Shown here one piece after another: positions 1 through 6,153 of a stretch of DNA of 11,453 nucleotides (position 1 is its first letter; each line of letters starts with the position of its first letter). The DNA comes from an uncultured Massilia sp. (GTDB taxonomy: Bacteria > Pseudomonadota > Gammaproteobacteria > Burkholderiales > Burkholderiaceae): positions 1-11,453 of the forward strand of contig CAMPHU010000150.1 of NCBI GenBank assembly GCA_946886065.1. The letters run 5' to 3'. A program made the translations under genes and the position numbers. The notes under the pieces are model-generated. The model searched no databases and was not told the DNA's origin. It saw only the letters and a program-made list of their open reading frames with translations.

Positions 1-489
1 CTCGGCAAGCGCCAGGTCGGCGACATCAAGCCGATGGGCGCGCACCTGCGCGAGCTGGTCGGCGCCGATGCCACCCTGCACGTGGACCAGCTCGCGTTCT
101 ACGCGCGCAGCACGCGGGCGGCGGAAGATCCGCTCTACCGCACGCTGCTGGACCGGCTCGCGCCGGCCGCGCCCATGGCGCTGCGCCAGGCGGATGGCGC
201 CAGCGCTGCCCCGCGTGGCCTGGACGGTTTCGTCGACATGCATATCCTGCACCCGGACTACGGGCTGCGCGAGGGCCGGCCCGCCTGGCTGTCCGTACTC
301 GCTGCCCGGACGCCCACCAGTGTGCCGAAGGCGCTGCTGCCCCAGGGCGGCGAACGCCTGGTGCTCGCTGTCGACCGCGAGCACGGCGAGGATGCCGTGC
401 CCGTCGACGCCCTGCTGCTGGCGCCCGGCAAGCCCGCGCCGCCCTTCATGCTGCCCCCTGGCCAGTTCCGTTTCGAAGTGCAGCAATAA
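1..489 (+). CDS. C-terminal part of an unrecognised protein (5' end outside window)
   Basis: The reading frame is open from the first base and ends at TAA 487-489, giving about 162 residues. The internal ATG at 34 is probably not the start, because the frame continues upstream with ordinary GC-rich codon use. The visible part is soluble, with no clear membrane helix, and alternates Ala/Leu-rich stretches with Pro-rich ones, for example GKPAPPFMLPPGQ near the end. I see no catalytic motif and do not recognise the family. It reads toward the acetyltransferase gene, but a separate promoter lies between them and no terminator hairpin is visible, so some read-through is possible. Function unknown; that this is a genuine coding tail is likely from the long open frame and the promoter that follows it. 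Confidence 0.6.
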   Translation, partial: LGKRQVGDIKPMGAHLRELVGADATLHVDQLAFYARSTRAAEDPLYRTLLDRLAPAAPMALRQADGASAAPRGLDGFVDMHILHPDYGLREGRPAWLSVLAARTPTSVPKALLPQGGERLVLAVDREHGEDAVPVDALLLAPGKPAPPFMLPPGQFRFEVQQ

Positions 490-504
490 ACATGCATGAA
501 GGGG

Positions 505-535
505 TTGACCTCAACTTAGCTTGAGGTTCTACACT
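505..535 (+). promoter_or_regulatory. MerR-family (SoxR-like) promoter and operator of the acetyltransferase gene
   Basis: A -35 TTGACC (505-510) and a -10 TACACT (530-535) are separated by 19 bp, the over-long spacer that MerR-family activators correct by twisting the DNA. Within the spacer lies an inverted repeat at 509-526, CCTCAACTTAGCTTGAGG, with perfect 6-bp arms CCTCAA/TTGAGG. It matches the E. coli soxS operator (CCTCAAGTTAACTTGAGG) at 16 of 18 positions. The predicted transcript starts near 542 and gives a leader of about 30 nt. SoxR is the best inferred regulator; another MerR-family protein with a similar half-site is the alternative. No regulator gene of this family lies in the window. 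Confidence 0.82.
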
Positions 536-559
536 GCCGCTCATGTCGAACCACATTGC

Positions 560-565
560 AAGGAG
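560..565 (+). promoter_or_regulatory. Ribosome binding site that fixes the GTG start of the acetyltransferase
   Basis: AAGGAG sits 6 nt before GTG 572. The in-frame ATG at 566 directly abuts the Shine-Dalgarno and cannot use it. The in-frame ATG at 521 lies inside the promoter, upstream of the predicted transcription start. GTG 572 is therefore the supported start. Confidence 0.75.
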
Positions 566-571
566 ATGCCC

Positions 572-1396
572 GTGAGTGAACTGTCCCGCTATTTCGACCT
601 GATCGGCTACCGCCACCAGGGCAAGCCCAGCATCGCCGCCCTCAGGGAGCTGCAGCGCCGCCACACCCATACCCTCCCCTTCGAGAACCTGACGCCGCTC
701 TCCGGCCTGCCGGTCAAGCTGGACCTCCCTTCGCTGCTGGACAAATTCACGCAGCAGCGCGGCGGCTACTGCTTCGAGCACAACCTGATGTTCCGCCATG
801 CGCTCGACAGCCTGGGCTTCGAGACCCGCCCCCTGCTGGCGCGCGTGCGCGCGAACGTCGCGCCGGAGGTGGCCACGCCGCGCACCCACCTGGTGGTGCT
901 GGTCGAGGCGGAAGGCGAAACCTGGATCGCCGACACCGGATTCGGCAAGGCCACCCCGACCGCGCCCCTGCGCCTGGCGCCGGACCTGGCGCAAGACACG
1001 CCGCACGGCCGCTACCGCCTGATGGAGGATGCGGCCGGCTACAGGCTCGAGACCGAGCAGGCGGGCGAATGGGCGCCGCTCTACATCTTCGAAATGACGC
1101 CGGCCTACATGGTGGACTTCGAGATGGGCAACTGGTACGTGTCCACCCATCCCAACTCCCACTTCACGCGCGACCTGATCGCGGTGCGCACCACCGCGCG
1201 CGGCAGGCATGTGCTGCACAACACCCGCTACAGCTTCTACGGCATCGACGCCGAGCCGGTGGTGAGGCAGCTCGGCAGCGTGGGCGAGATCATGGTGCTG
1301 CTGCAAGGCGAGCTATGCATCGCCGCCGACCGGGTGCCGGGACTGCATGAGAAGATCGGGCGGATCGTCGAACAGCAGGCCTTGCAATCAGCCTGA
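572..1396 (+). CDS. nat: Arylamine N-acetyltransferase (NAT)
   Basis: Cytosolic enzyme that transfers an acetyl group from acetyl-CoA to arylamines, arylhydroxylamines and hydrazines by a ping-pong mechanism. From the GTG start the protein has 274 residues, the usual bacterial NAT length. The catalytic triad is visible: Cys67 in RGGYCFEHN, His106 in PRTHLVV and Asp121 in WIADTGFG, almost the same numbering as Salmonella NAT (69/107/122). Other family signatures are the LPFENL segment near residue 35 and DFEMGNWYVSTHPNSHF in the middle of the protein. The gene has its own SoxR-like promoter, which suggests induction by redox-cycling compounds. Its last 9 bp overlap the 3' end of the convergent flavin oxidoreductase gene. 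Family assignment is secure; the physiological substrate is unknown. Confidence 0.95.
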   Translation: MSELSRYFDLIGYRHQGKPSIAALRELQRRHTHTLPFENLTPLSGLPVKLDLPSLLDKFTQQRGGYCFEHNLMFRHALDSLGFETRPLLARVRANVAPEVATPRTHLVVLVEAEGETWIADTGFGKATPTAPLRLAPDLAQDTPHGRYRLMEDAAGYRLETEQAGEWAPLYIFEMTPAYMVDFEMGNWYVSTHPNSHFTRDLIAVRTTARGRHVLHNTRYSFYGIDAEPVVRQLGSVGEIMVLLQGELCIAADRVPGLHEKIGRIVEQQALQSA

Positions 1397-2530
1397 GGCC
1401 AGGCTGCGTTCGTCCCGGACGCGGCGGGCGTTGTCGAGGTCTGCGAGCGGCGACAGGATGGCGCGCTCGAACTCCCCGACCGGTTCGCCATGGCGCACGC
1501 GCCGCGGCCAGTCGGCATGGGTGAGCGCGCCGCGCCCCAGCGCGACCACGTCGGCGTCGCCACTGCCCAGCATGGCGGACGCGCGTGCGGGGTCGTGCAG
1601 CGAACCGTTGGCGATCAGCGGCAGGCCGCCATGCTCGCGCGCCAATGCGGCGAGGCTCGGGCCGGTGCCGAAGGCCGCTTTCCACGCCTCGAACTCGGTG
1701 GTGTGGAGGTAATCGAGCGGCAGCTTGCCCAGCGTCCCGAAGATGTGCGCCGCATCGTCCCGCGCCCCGCTCCACTTGAAGCCGAAGTCGTTGACCTTGC
1801 CCTGGGAAAGGCGCACGCCGACCGTGAAATCGCGGCCGACCTCCGCGCGCACCGCTTCCACGACCTCGATCGCCAGGAGCAGGCGGCGTTCCAGCCTGCC
1901 GCCGTAGCGGTCCTCGCGCAGGTTGCTCGCTTCGCTCAGGAACTGGTCGAGCAGGTAACCGTTCGCCGCATGGATCTCGACGCCGTCGAAGCCGGCGTCG
2001 CGCGCCCGCAGCGCGGCGTCGGCGAAGCCGCGTATGGCCTCGGCGATCTCGCCGCCGCTCATGGCCTGCGGCAGCGCATACGGCCCGGCGCCGCGGTAGA
2101 ACGCCATCTGTTCTCCCTTGGGACGCACGGCCGATGGGCCGCGCGTGCCGCTGCGATGGGGATTCCCCTGCGACAGCGCGCCCGCATGCATCAGCTGCGC
2201 CACCACGCGCGCGCCGCTTGCATGCACATCGCGGACGATGGGCCGCCACGCATCGCATTGGGCGCTGTCCGACAATCCCGGCTGGCGCAGATAGCCTTGC
2301 GACCAGGCCTTGTCGGTATAGATGCCTTCGGTGATCACCAGGCCGAAGCCGCCCTCGGCGAAGGAGCGGTAGTAGTCCTGCATCTGCGCCGTGGCGCGGC
2401 CCTCCTCCGTGGCGCTGACGCGCGTCATCGGCGCCACCGCCAGCCGGTTGGGCAGCTGCATGGATCCGATGGCGATGGGATCGAACAGGCGCTGGCGCGG
2501 CGCGTCGCCGCCCGCATTGACAGGGCCCAT
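1388..2530 (-). CDS. Old Yellow Enzyme-family NADH:flavin oxidoreductase / ene-reductase
   Basis: A predicted FMN-dependent TIM-barrel oxidoreductase of 380 residues that would reduce activated C=C bonds (enones, maleimides, possibly nitro compounds) with NAD(P)H in the cytosol. Visible OYE features: FDPIAIGSMQLPNRLAVAPMTR at the first strand with Thr36 at the FMN, ITEGIY near 67-71, Gln112 in AQLMHAG, substrate-binding His187 and Asn190 followed by Tyr192 in HAANGY (the spacing of OYE1 191/194/196), FLSEASNLREDRYGGRLERR, Arg240 in VGVRLS, and the phosphate-binding GRGAL near the C-terminus. It lacks the extra Fe-S/flavodoxin domains of 2,4-dienoyl-CoA reductase. ATG 2530 follows the Rid stop codon by one base, with GGAG inside the end of the Rid gene as Shine-Dalgarno, so the two are probably translationally coupled. 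Substrate unknown. Confidence 0.93.
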   Translation of the reverse strand: MGPVNAGGDAPRQRLFDPIAIGSMQLPNRLAVAPMTRVSATEEGRATAQMQDYYRSFAEGGFGLVITEGIYTDKAWSQGYLRQPGLSDSAQCDAWRPIVRDVHASGARVVAQLMHAGALSQGNPHRSGTRGPSAVRPKGEQMAFYRGAGPYALPQAMSGGEIAEAIRGFADAALRARDAGFDGVEIHAANGYLLDQFLSEASNLREDRYGGRLERRLLLAIEVVEAVRAEVGRDFTVGVRLSQGKVNDFGFKWSGARDDAAHIFGTLGKLPLDYLHTTEFEAWKAAFGTGPSLAALAREHGGLPLIANGSLHDPARASAMLGSGDADVVALGRGALTHADWPRRVRHGEPVGEFERAILSPLADLDNARRVRDERSLASG

Positions 2531-2531
2531 C

Positions 2532-2927
2532 TCAGCTCTCCGCGCCGTCGCGGACGGCGGCGATGGCTTCGATCTCGATCATGGCCTTGGGATCGTACAA
2601 GGCCTTGATCTCGGCAATGGTGTCGGCCGGGTAAGGCGCCGAGAAGAACCGGCGCCGCAGCGCGACGACCTCCTCGAAATTGCCCATGTCGGTCACGAAG
2701 ATCGTGACCTTGATGACGTCCTCCAGGCTCGAGCCGCCTGCCTCGAGGGCGCGGCGCAGGTTGGCGAACGCCTGTTCGCCCTGGGCGCGAAAGCCCCCTT
2801 CGACGATCCTGCCGTCGTCGCCCGCGCCGGCCTGGCCGGAAATGAAGAGCAGGTTGCCGAAGCGGATGCCCTGGGACAGCAGGAAGGGCGCGTAGTTGTC
2901 CGGTTGAGTGATGATGCGTTCGAGCAC
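2532..2927 (-). CDS. Rid (YjgF/YER057c/UK114) family protein, non-canonical type
   Basis: A 131-residue protein of the Rid family, small trimeric proteins that hydrolyse reactive enamine/imine intermediates or bind related ligands. The fold is recognised from NLLFISGQAG, the AFANLRRALEAGGSSLEDVIKVTIFVTDM stretch, a PYPAD segment and the ending MIEIEAIAAV. In canonical RidA the PAR motif carries the catalytic Arg (Arg105 in E. coli RidA); here the matching position reads PAD, so the enamine deaminase activity may be absent or changed. GTG 2927 is chosen because AAGGAGG lies 5 nt upstream (2933-2939) and gives the usual family length; the in-frame ATG at 3029 would lie upstream of the predicted promoter -10. 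First gene of a two-gene operon with the OYE oxidoreductase, divergent from a LysR regulator. Confidence 0.88.
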   Translation of the reverse strand: MLERIITQPDNYAPFLLSQGIRFGNLLFISGQAGAGDDGRIVEGGFRAQGEQAFANLRRALEAGGSSLEDVIKVTIFVTDMGNFEEVVALRRRFFSAPYPADTIAEIKALYDPKAMIEIEAIAAVRDGAES

Positions 2928-2981
2928 GATGGCCTCCTTGGTAAAGCATGCTGGGAACCGGCCCCGCGGGCCGGCAGGAGC

Positions 2982-3010
2982 AAGATAGGCGGCCGCCCTT
3001 GCGTTGACAA
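2982..3010 (-). promoter_or_regulatory. Promoter of the Rid-OYE operon
   Basis: On the minus strand TTGTCA (3010-3005, 5 of 6 consensus) and TATCTT (2987-2982, 4 of 6) are 17 bp apart. Transcription would begin near 2975, about 48 nt before the GTG start. The -35 lies within the shared inverted repeat and overlaps the -35 of the opposite promoter. Confidence 0.6.
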
Positions 3011-3032
3011 ACGCTTGTTTGTCAGGCATAAG
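3004..3032 (+). promoter_or_regulatory. Promoter of the LysR-family regulator gene
   Basis: TTGACA (3004-3009, perfect consensus) and CATAAG (3027-3032, 4 of 6) are 17 bp apart. The predicted start is near 3039, leaving a short leader of roughly 19 nt before ATG 3058, where no good Shine-Dalgarno is visible. Confidence 0.6.
3005..3024 (+). promoter_or_regulatory. Perfect 8-4-8 inverted repeat, predicted shared operator
   Basis: TGACAAAC and GTTTGTCA form perfect 8-bp arms around the 4-bp spacer GCTT. The repeat covers the -35 of the minus-strand promoter and most of the -35 of the plus-strand promoter, so one bound protein could control both directions. The adjacent LysR protein is the obvious candidate, although an even-centred, perfect dyad is also typical of TetR-type operators. 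Confidence 0.7.
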
Positions 3033-3057
3033 ATGAGTTTATTTCACCTGTAGACCG

Positions 3058-3951
3058 ATGCGGCGACTTCCTCCCCTTTCGGCATTGCGCGCTTTCGAGG
3101 CCGCCGCCCGGCACGGCAGCTTCAAGCTCGCCGCCAACGAACTGGCGGTGACGCCCACCGCGATCAGCCACCAGATCCGCTTCCTGGAGGAGTACACCGG
3201 CCTGGGCCTGTTCGAGCGGCAGGTGCGCAAGGTCGTGCTGACCGACGCCGGCGCGGCGCTCTACCCTGTGCTGCGCGACGGATTCAACGCCTTCGAGGCA
3301 GTGTTCCAGGGACTGGCCGCGCACAAGGCGCGGCGCCAGGTGAGGATCTCGGCGACCAACGCCTTCATGGCCCGCTGGCTGGCGCCGCGGGTCGCCGACT
3401 TTCGCCGCCTGCACCCGGATATCGACCTGGAACTGCACGCCTCGGACCAGGCCGTGGAGCTGGGCGGCGAACTGGCCGACCTCGCGATCCGCTACGGCCG
3501 CGGTCCTTATCCCGGCATGGTGTCGGAGCCGCTGTTCGCCGACCGCTTCGCCCCGGTGGCCAGTCCCGCGCTCGGGGTGAGCAAGCCGGCGGACCTGGCG
3601 GCGTTCCCGCTGATCGACTTCAAGTGGAGCCGCCCGCATCCGCTCAATCCGACCTGGAAGAACTGGTTTGCCGCCGCGGGCCTGCCATGGCCGGCGCCGC
3701 GCGGGCAGCTGCGGTTTTCGGACGAGGGACATGCCATCCAGGCGGCCCTGGCGGGCCAGGGGGTCGGGCTGCTCAGCCTGGACCTGCTGGCCGAGGACCT
3801 GGCGGCGGGACGCCTGGTCCAGCCATTCGGGCCGGCCATTCCCGGCCATACCTATCACCTGGTGCGCAGCGCGGGACAAGCGCCGGCGCCGCAGGTCGAA
3901 GCCGCCCAGGCCTGGCTGCGCTCCCAGGCGCAAGGCCGGGCCGCGGGCTAA
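3058..3951 (+). CDS. LysR-family transcriptional regulator, GcvA-like
   Basis: A 297-residue LysR-type regulator. The N-terminal winged helix-turn-helix occupies about residues 5-65, with the recognition region around 21-41 (SFKLAANELAVTPTAISHQI) and the LysR landmark LFERQVRKVVLTDAG after it. The start LPPLSALRAFEAAARHGSF and the effector-domain piece ISATNAFMARWLAPRVADF are characteristic of the GcvA subgroup. The co-inducer domain (about 90-290) follows the usual two-subdomain pattern, including the GQGVGLLSLDLL segment. It is divergent from the Rid-OYE operon with overlapping promoters, the classical LysR arrangement, so it probably regulates that operon and itself. The effector is unknown. 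It ends 13 bp from the convergent MocR gene, with no terminator visible. Confidence 0.93.
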   Translation: MRRLPPLSALRAFEAAARHGSFKLAANELAVTPTAISHQIRFLEEYTGLGLFERQVRKVVLTDAGAALYPVLRDGFNAFEAVFQGLAAHKARRQVRISATNAFMARWLAPRVADFRRLHPDIDLELHASDQAVELGGELADLAIRYGRGPYPGMVSEPLFADRFAPVASPALGVSKPADLAAFPLIDFKWSRPHPLNPTWKNWFAAAGLPWPAPRGQLRFSDEGHAIQAALAGQGVGLLSLDLLAEDLAAGRLVQPFGPAIPGHTYHLVRSAGQAPAPQVEAAQAWLRSQAQGRAAG

Positions 3952-3964
3952 CGCCTGCGTCCGG

Positions 3965-5437
3965 TCAGCTCATGAGGCGCGCGACGGCATCGATGATGTC
4001 TTCGTTCTGCAGGGCCGCGAAGCCGAGCAGCCAGCCGTCCTGCCTCGTGTTCCCCATGTACAGCGCGGACAGCGAAGGCGTGGCGACGCCGCGCGCGGCG
4101 GCCCGGCGCGTCAGCGTGGCTTCCTGGCCCGGCGGCAGGTGGACGGCCAGCTGCAGGCCGCCGCCGCTCAGCTGCGGCTGGAGCCTGAGCCAGTCCAGCC
4201 GCGCCGCCTCCAGCCGATCCAGGAGCAGCGCGCGCCGGCTCGCATACAGCAGCCGCATCTGGCGCAGGTGGCGCGCGAAGTGGCCGTGGGCGATGAACTC
4301 GGCCGTCACCGCCTGCGCCAGCTGGGCGCTGTGGCCGTCCATGACGGTGCGCGCCTTCACCACCGGTTCCACCAGCGCGGGCGGCAGCACGGCATAGGCC
4401 AGGCGCAGCGAGGGGAACAGCACCTTGGAGAAAGTCCCCAGGTAGATCACGCGGCCGTGCCGGTCCAGGCCCTGCATGGCCGGCAGCGGACGGGCGTCGT
4501 AGCGGAATTCGCTGTCGTAGTCGTCCTCGACGATCCAGCCGCCGCCGCGCCGGGCCGCCTCCAGCAGCGCCAGCCGGCGCGCGAGGCTGAGCGTGACGCC
4601 GGTCGGGTACTGGTGCGAGGGCGTCAGGTAGGTCAGGCGCGCGGGCTGGTCAGGCGGGATCATGCCCTCGGCGTCCACGGGTACGGGCGCCAGCCGCGCG
4701 CCCGCGCTGGCGAAGGCGTTGCGTGCGCCGATGTAGCCCGGTTCCTCGATATGCACGGTGTCGCCCGGGTCGAGCAGCAGCATGGCCAGCAGCTGCAATG
4801 CCTGCTGCGAGCTGGTGAGCACCACCACCTGGTCGCGGTCGCAGCGCACGCCGCGCGCTTGCGCCAGGTAGCCGGCGATGGCCTCGCGCAGCGGCGCATG
4901 GCCCTGCGGATCGCCGTAGCCCATCAGCGCGGCGCCATGCCTGCGCAGCTGGCGCGCGGTGATCTGGCGCCAGGCTTCGATCGGGAAGGCGCGCAGGTCG
5001 GGACTGCCGGCGCAGAAGGCGCGCGCGACGGGCGGATCCTGGCAGCCGCCGGTGGCCACGATGGCCGCGCCGCGGCGCGACAGGGCCGCTTCTGCCGGCG
5101 CCTGCGGCTGCGGCGCCTGCCAGCCGGGGGACGCGATGGACACGACGGTGCCGTGACCGACGCGGCGCGTCAGGTAGCCTTCGGCTTCCAGCTGGGCGTA
5201 GGCGGCTTCCGCCGTCACGCGCGAGATCGCCAGGTCGGCCGCCAGCATGCGCGTGGACGGCAGGCGCGCACCCTGCCCCAGCTCGCCGCGCCGGATCGCG
5301 CCGCGCAAGGCGGCGCAGACGCGTTCGCGCAGCGGCAGGCCGGGCTGGTCCTCACGCTGGAAGAGGCCGAGCCAGAGGGCGGGAGCGGTCGGGGAATCCG
5401 GCATTGGTCTTATCGATGGCTGAAAATTGGCATCCAT
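3965..5437 (-). CDS. MocR/PdxR-type regulator (GntR wHTH fused to aminotransferase class I fold)
   Basis: A 490-residue cytosolic regulator using pyridoxal phosphate as cofactor or sensor. The GntR winged helix spans about residues 33-100 (PLRERVCAALRGAIRRGELGQGARLPSTRMLAADLAISRVTAEAAY, then GYLTRRVGHGTVV). A Pro/Ala linker leads to the fold-type I aminotransferase domain (about 140-490). The PLP residues are intact: Asp305 and Tyr307 in EDDYDSEFRY and Lys338 in YLGTFSKVLFP, the same spacing as GabR Asp279/Tyr281/Lys312. It is divergent from the rhodanese gene and probably controls it. Start is uncertain: ATG 5437 has AGGGGAAG about 12 nt upstream, whereas the in-frame ATG 5404 (giving MPDSPTAPALW) resembles typical family N-termini but has no good Shine-Dalgarno. 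The target pathway cannot be told from sequence. Confidence 0.92.
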   Translation of the reverse strand: MDANFQPSIRPMPDSPTAPALWLGLFQREDQPGLPLRERVCAALRGAIRRGELGQGARLPSTRMLAADLAISRVTAEAAYAQLEAEGYLTRRVGHGTVVSIASPGWQAPQPQAPAEAALSRRGAAIVATGGCQDPPVARAFCAGSPDLRAFPIEAWRQITARQLRRHGAALMGYGDPQGHAPLREAIAGYLAQARGVRCDRDQVVVLTSSQQALQLLAMLLLDPGDTVHIEEPGYIGARNAFASAGARLAPVPVDAEGMIPPDQPARLTYLTPSHQYPTGVTLSLARRLALLEAARRGGGWIVEDDYDSEFRYDARPLPAMQGLDRHGRVIYLGTFSKVLFPSLRLAYAVLPPALVEPVVKARTVMDGHSAQLAQAVTAEFIAHGHFARHLRQMRLLYASRRALLLDRLEAARLDWLRLQPQLSGGGLQLAVHLPPGQEATLTRRAAARGVATPSLSALYMGNTRQDGWLLGFAALQNEDIIDAVARLMS

Positions 5438-5462
5438 GATAATGCCATGCTTCCCCTAGAAT
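5428..5462 (+). promoter_or_regulatory. Putative regulatory dyad and -10 element before the rhodanese gene
   Basis: An inverted repeat TGGCAT (5428-5433) / ATGCCA (5442-5447) with an 8-bp spacer sits upstream of TAGAAT (5457-5462, 5 of 6 of a -10). No good -35 is found at 16-18 bp, as expected for a promoter that needs an activator bound near -35. The dyad would lie about 22-41 bp before the predicted start. It also overlaps the beginning of the MocR reading frame if ATG 5437 is used. On the minus strand TATCAT at 5442-5437 is a possible MocR -10, which would favour the shorter MocR start. Confidence 0.35.
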
Positions 5463-5492
5463 GAGGACATCGCCAACACAGGAGCCAAGCCG

Positions 5493-5936
5493 ATGTCCAC
5501 GCAATCGCTGGTGCTGCAATTCCCCGCCCCGGAACCCGAACAGAGCGCCGCCTTCATGCAGGCCAAGCTGGCCTATCACACCGACTCCGCCGACCTGGCC
5601 GAGGACCTCGTCAACGGGATCGACGCCATCGTGGTGATCGACACCCGCAGCCCGGCGCTGTACGCGGCCGGCCACATTCCGGGCGCGCTGAGCTTTCCGC
5701 ACCGGACCATGGACGAGCACACGACCGCCTCGCTGGAGCGTGGCAAGACCTATGTCGTCTACTGCGACGGCATCGGCTGCAACGGCTCGACCAAGGGCGC
5801 GTGGAAACTGGCGAGGCTGGGTTTCAGGGTGAAGGAGCTGCTGGGCGGCCTGGACTTCTGGAAGCGCGACGGCCATCCGCTGGCCACCGGCATGGAACCG
5901 GGGCGGATGGAGGCTGCGGCCCAGTGCGGCTGCTGA
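5493..5936 (+). CDS. Single-domain rhodanese-like protein
   Basis: A 147-residue cytosolic protein with one rhodanese (sulfurtransferase) domain after a leader of about 30 residues. The fold is shown by AIVVIDTRSPALYAAGHIPGALSFPHRTM (about 45-73), YVVYCDGIGCNGSTKGAWKLARLGF (88-111) and LLGGLDFWKRDGHPL (117-130). Cys91 begins the active-site loop and is the presumed persulfide carrier; Cys96 lies within the same loop, and the protein ends in Cys-Gly-Cys (145-147). Rhodaneses carry sulfane sulfur, but the acceptor here is unknown. ATG 5493 is preceded by GGAG (5481-5484) with 8-nt spacing. The gene is divergent from the MocR/PdxR-type regulator and convergent with tRNA-Asn, whose terminator hairpin lies just downstream. 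Confidence 0.9.
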   Translation: MSTQSLVLQFPAPEPEQSAAFMQAKLAYHTDSADLAEDLVNGIDAIVVIDTRSPALYAAGHIPGALSFPHRTMDEHTTASLERGKTYVVYCDGIGCNGSTKGAWKLARLGFRVKELLGGLDFWKRDGHPLATGMEPGRMEAAAQCGC

Positions 5937-5951
5937 CGAAGGCGGCGCCGC

Positions 5952-5985
5952 CAAACAAAAAGGGCCGCATTCACATGCGGCCCTT
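5952..5985 (-). terminator. Intrinsic terminator of tRNA-Asn
   Basis: A perfect 11-bp stem (5960-5970 pairing with 5975-5985) closes a 4-nt loop. Read on the minus strand it is followed by a T-rich run (TTTTGTTT at 5960-5953), the normal form of a Rho-independent terminator. On the plus strand only TCGAATTCT follows, so termination of rhodanese transcripts would be weaker. Confidence 0.88.
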
Positions 5986-5992
5986 CGAATTC

Positions 5993-6068
5993 TGGCTCCC
6001 CGACCTGGACTCGAACCAGGGACCTGCGGATTAACAGTCCGTCGCTCTACCGACTGAGCTATCAGGGA
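5993..6068 (-). tRNA. tRNA-Asn (anticodon GTT)
   Basis: A 76-nt cloverleaf including an encoded CCA end. The acceptor stem TCCCTGA / TCGGGGA pairs with one T-G wobble. The D arm reads GCTCAGTCGGTAGAGC, the anticodon loop is CTGTTAA with GTT at its centre, and the T arm reads CCTGGTTCGAGTCCAGG with the invariant TTCGA. The discriminator base is G, as expected for asparagine tRNA. It is a single gene with its own promoter and terminator. Confidence 0.97.
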
Positions 6069-6079
6069 AAAGAGGCCGC

Positions 6080-6108
6080 ATTATAACGGGTCGATTCCGG
6101 TTTGACCA
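6080..6108 (-). promoter_or_regulatory. Promoter of tRNA-Asn
   Basis: On the minus strand a perfect -10 TATAAT (6085-6080) lies 17 bp from a -35 TGGTCA (6108-6103, 4 of 6). The GC-rich GCGGCC just after the -10 resembles the discriminator of stringently controlled stable-RNA promoters. The tRNA begins about 12 bp after the -10. Confidence 0.8.
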
Positions 6109-6153
6109 GTGCCGGGCATAAATAGTGCGCCGTCTGCACGCCCGGTGCCCCTT

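Noticed and set aside
521..571. Upstream ATG 521 and ATG 566 as the nat start
   Set aside because: ATG 521 lies inside the MerR-type promoter spacer and would be upstream of the transcript start; ATG 566 abuts the Shine-Dalgarno. GTG 572 fits the ribosome binding site and NAT numbering.
446..1306. Minus-strand open frame opposite nat, and similar frames at 1490-2608 (plus) and 6156-7151 (minus)
   Set aside because: Each is antisense to a gene with intact catalytic motifs and shows no recognisable domain.
2928..3029. Upstream in-frame ATG 3029 as the Rid start
   Set aside because: It would add 34 residues not found in the family and lies upstream of the predicted -10; GTG 2927 has a strong AAGGAGG.
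3668..5464. Open frame of about 598 codons on the plus strand
   Set aside because: It runs across the LysR end and antisense to the MocR gene with Arg/Ala/Gln-rich, low-complexity translation and no family motif.
5941..5952. Self-complementary GGCGGCGCCGCC after the rhodanese gene as a terminator
   Set aside because: No T-run follows on either strand at the right place; the hairpin at 5960-5985 is the better terminator.
5993..6068. tRNA-Asn as an attachment site of an integrated element
   Set aside because: No integrase, phage gene or displaced tRNA 3' fragment is present in the window, and neighbouring genes look chromosomal.
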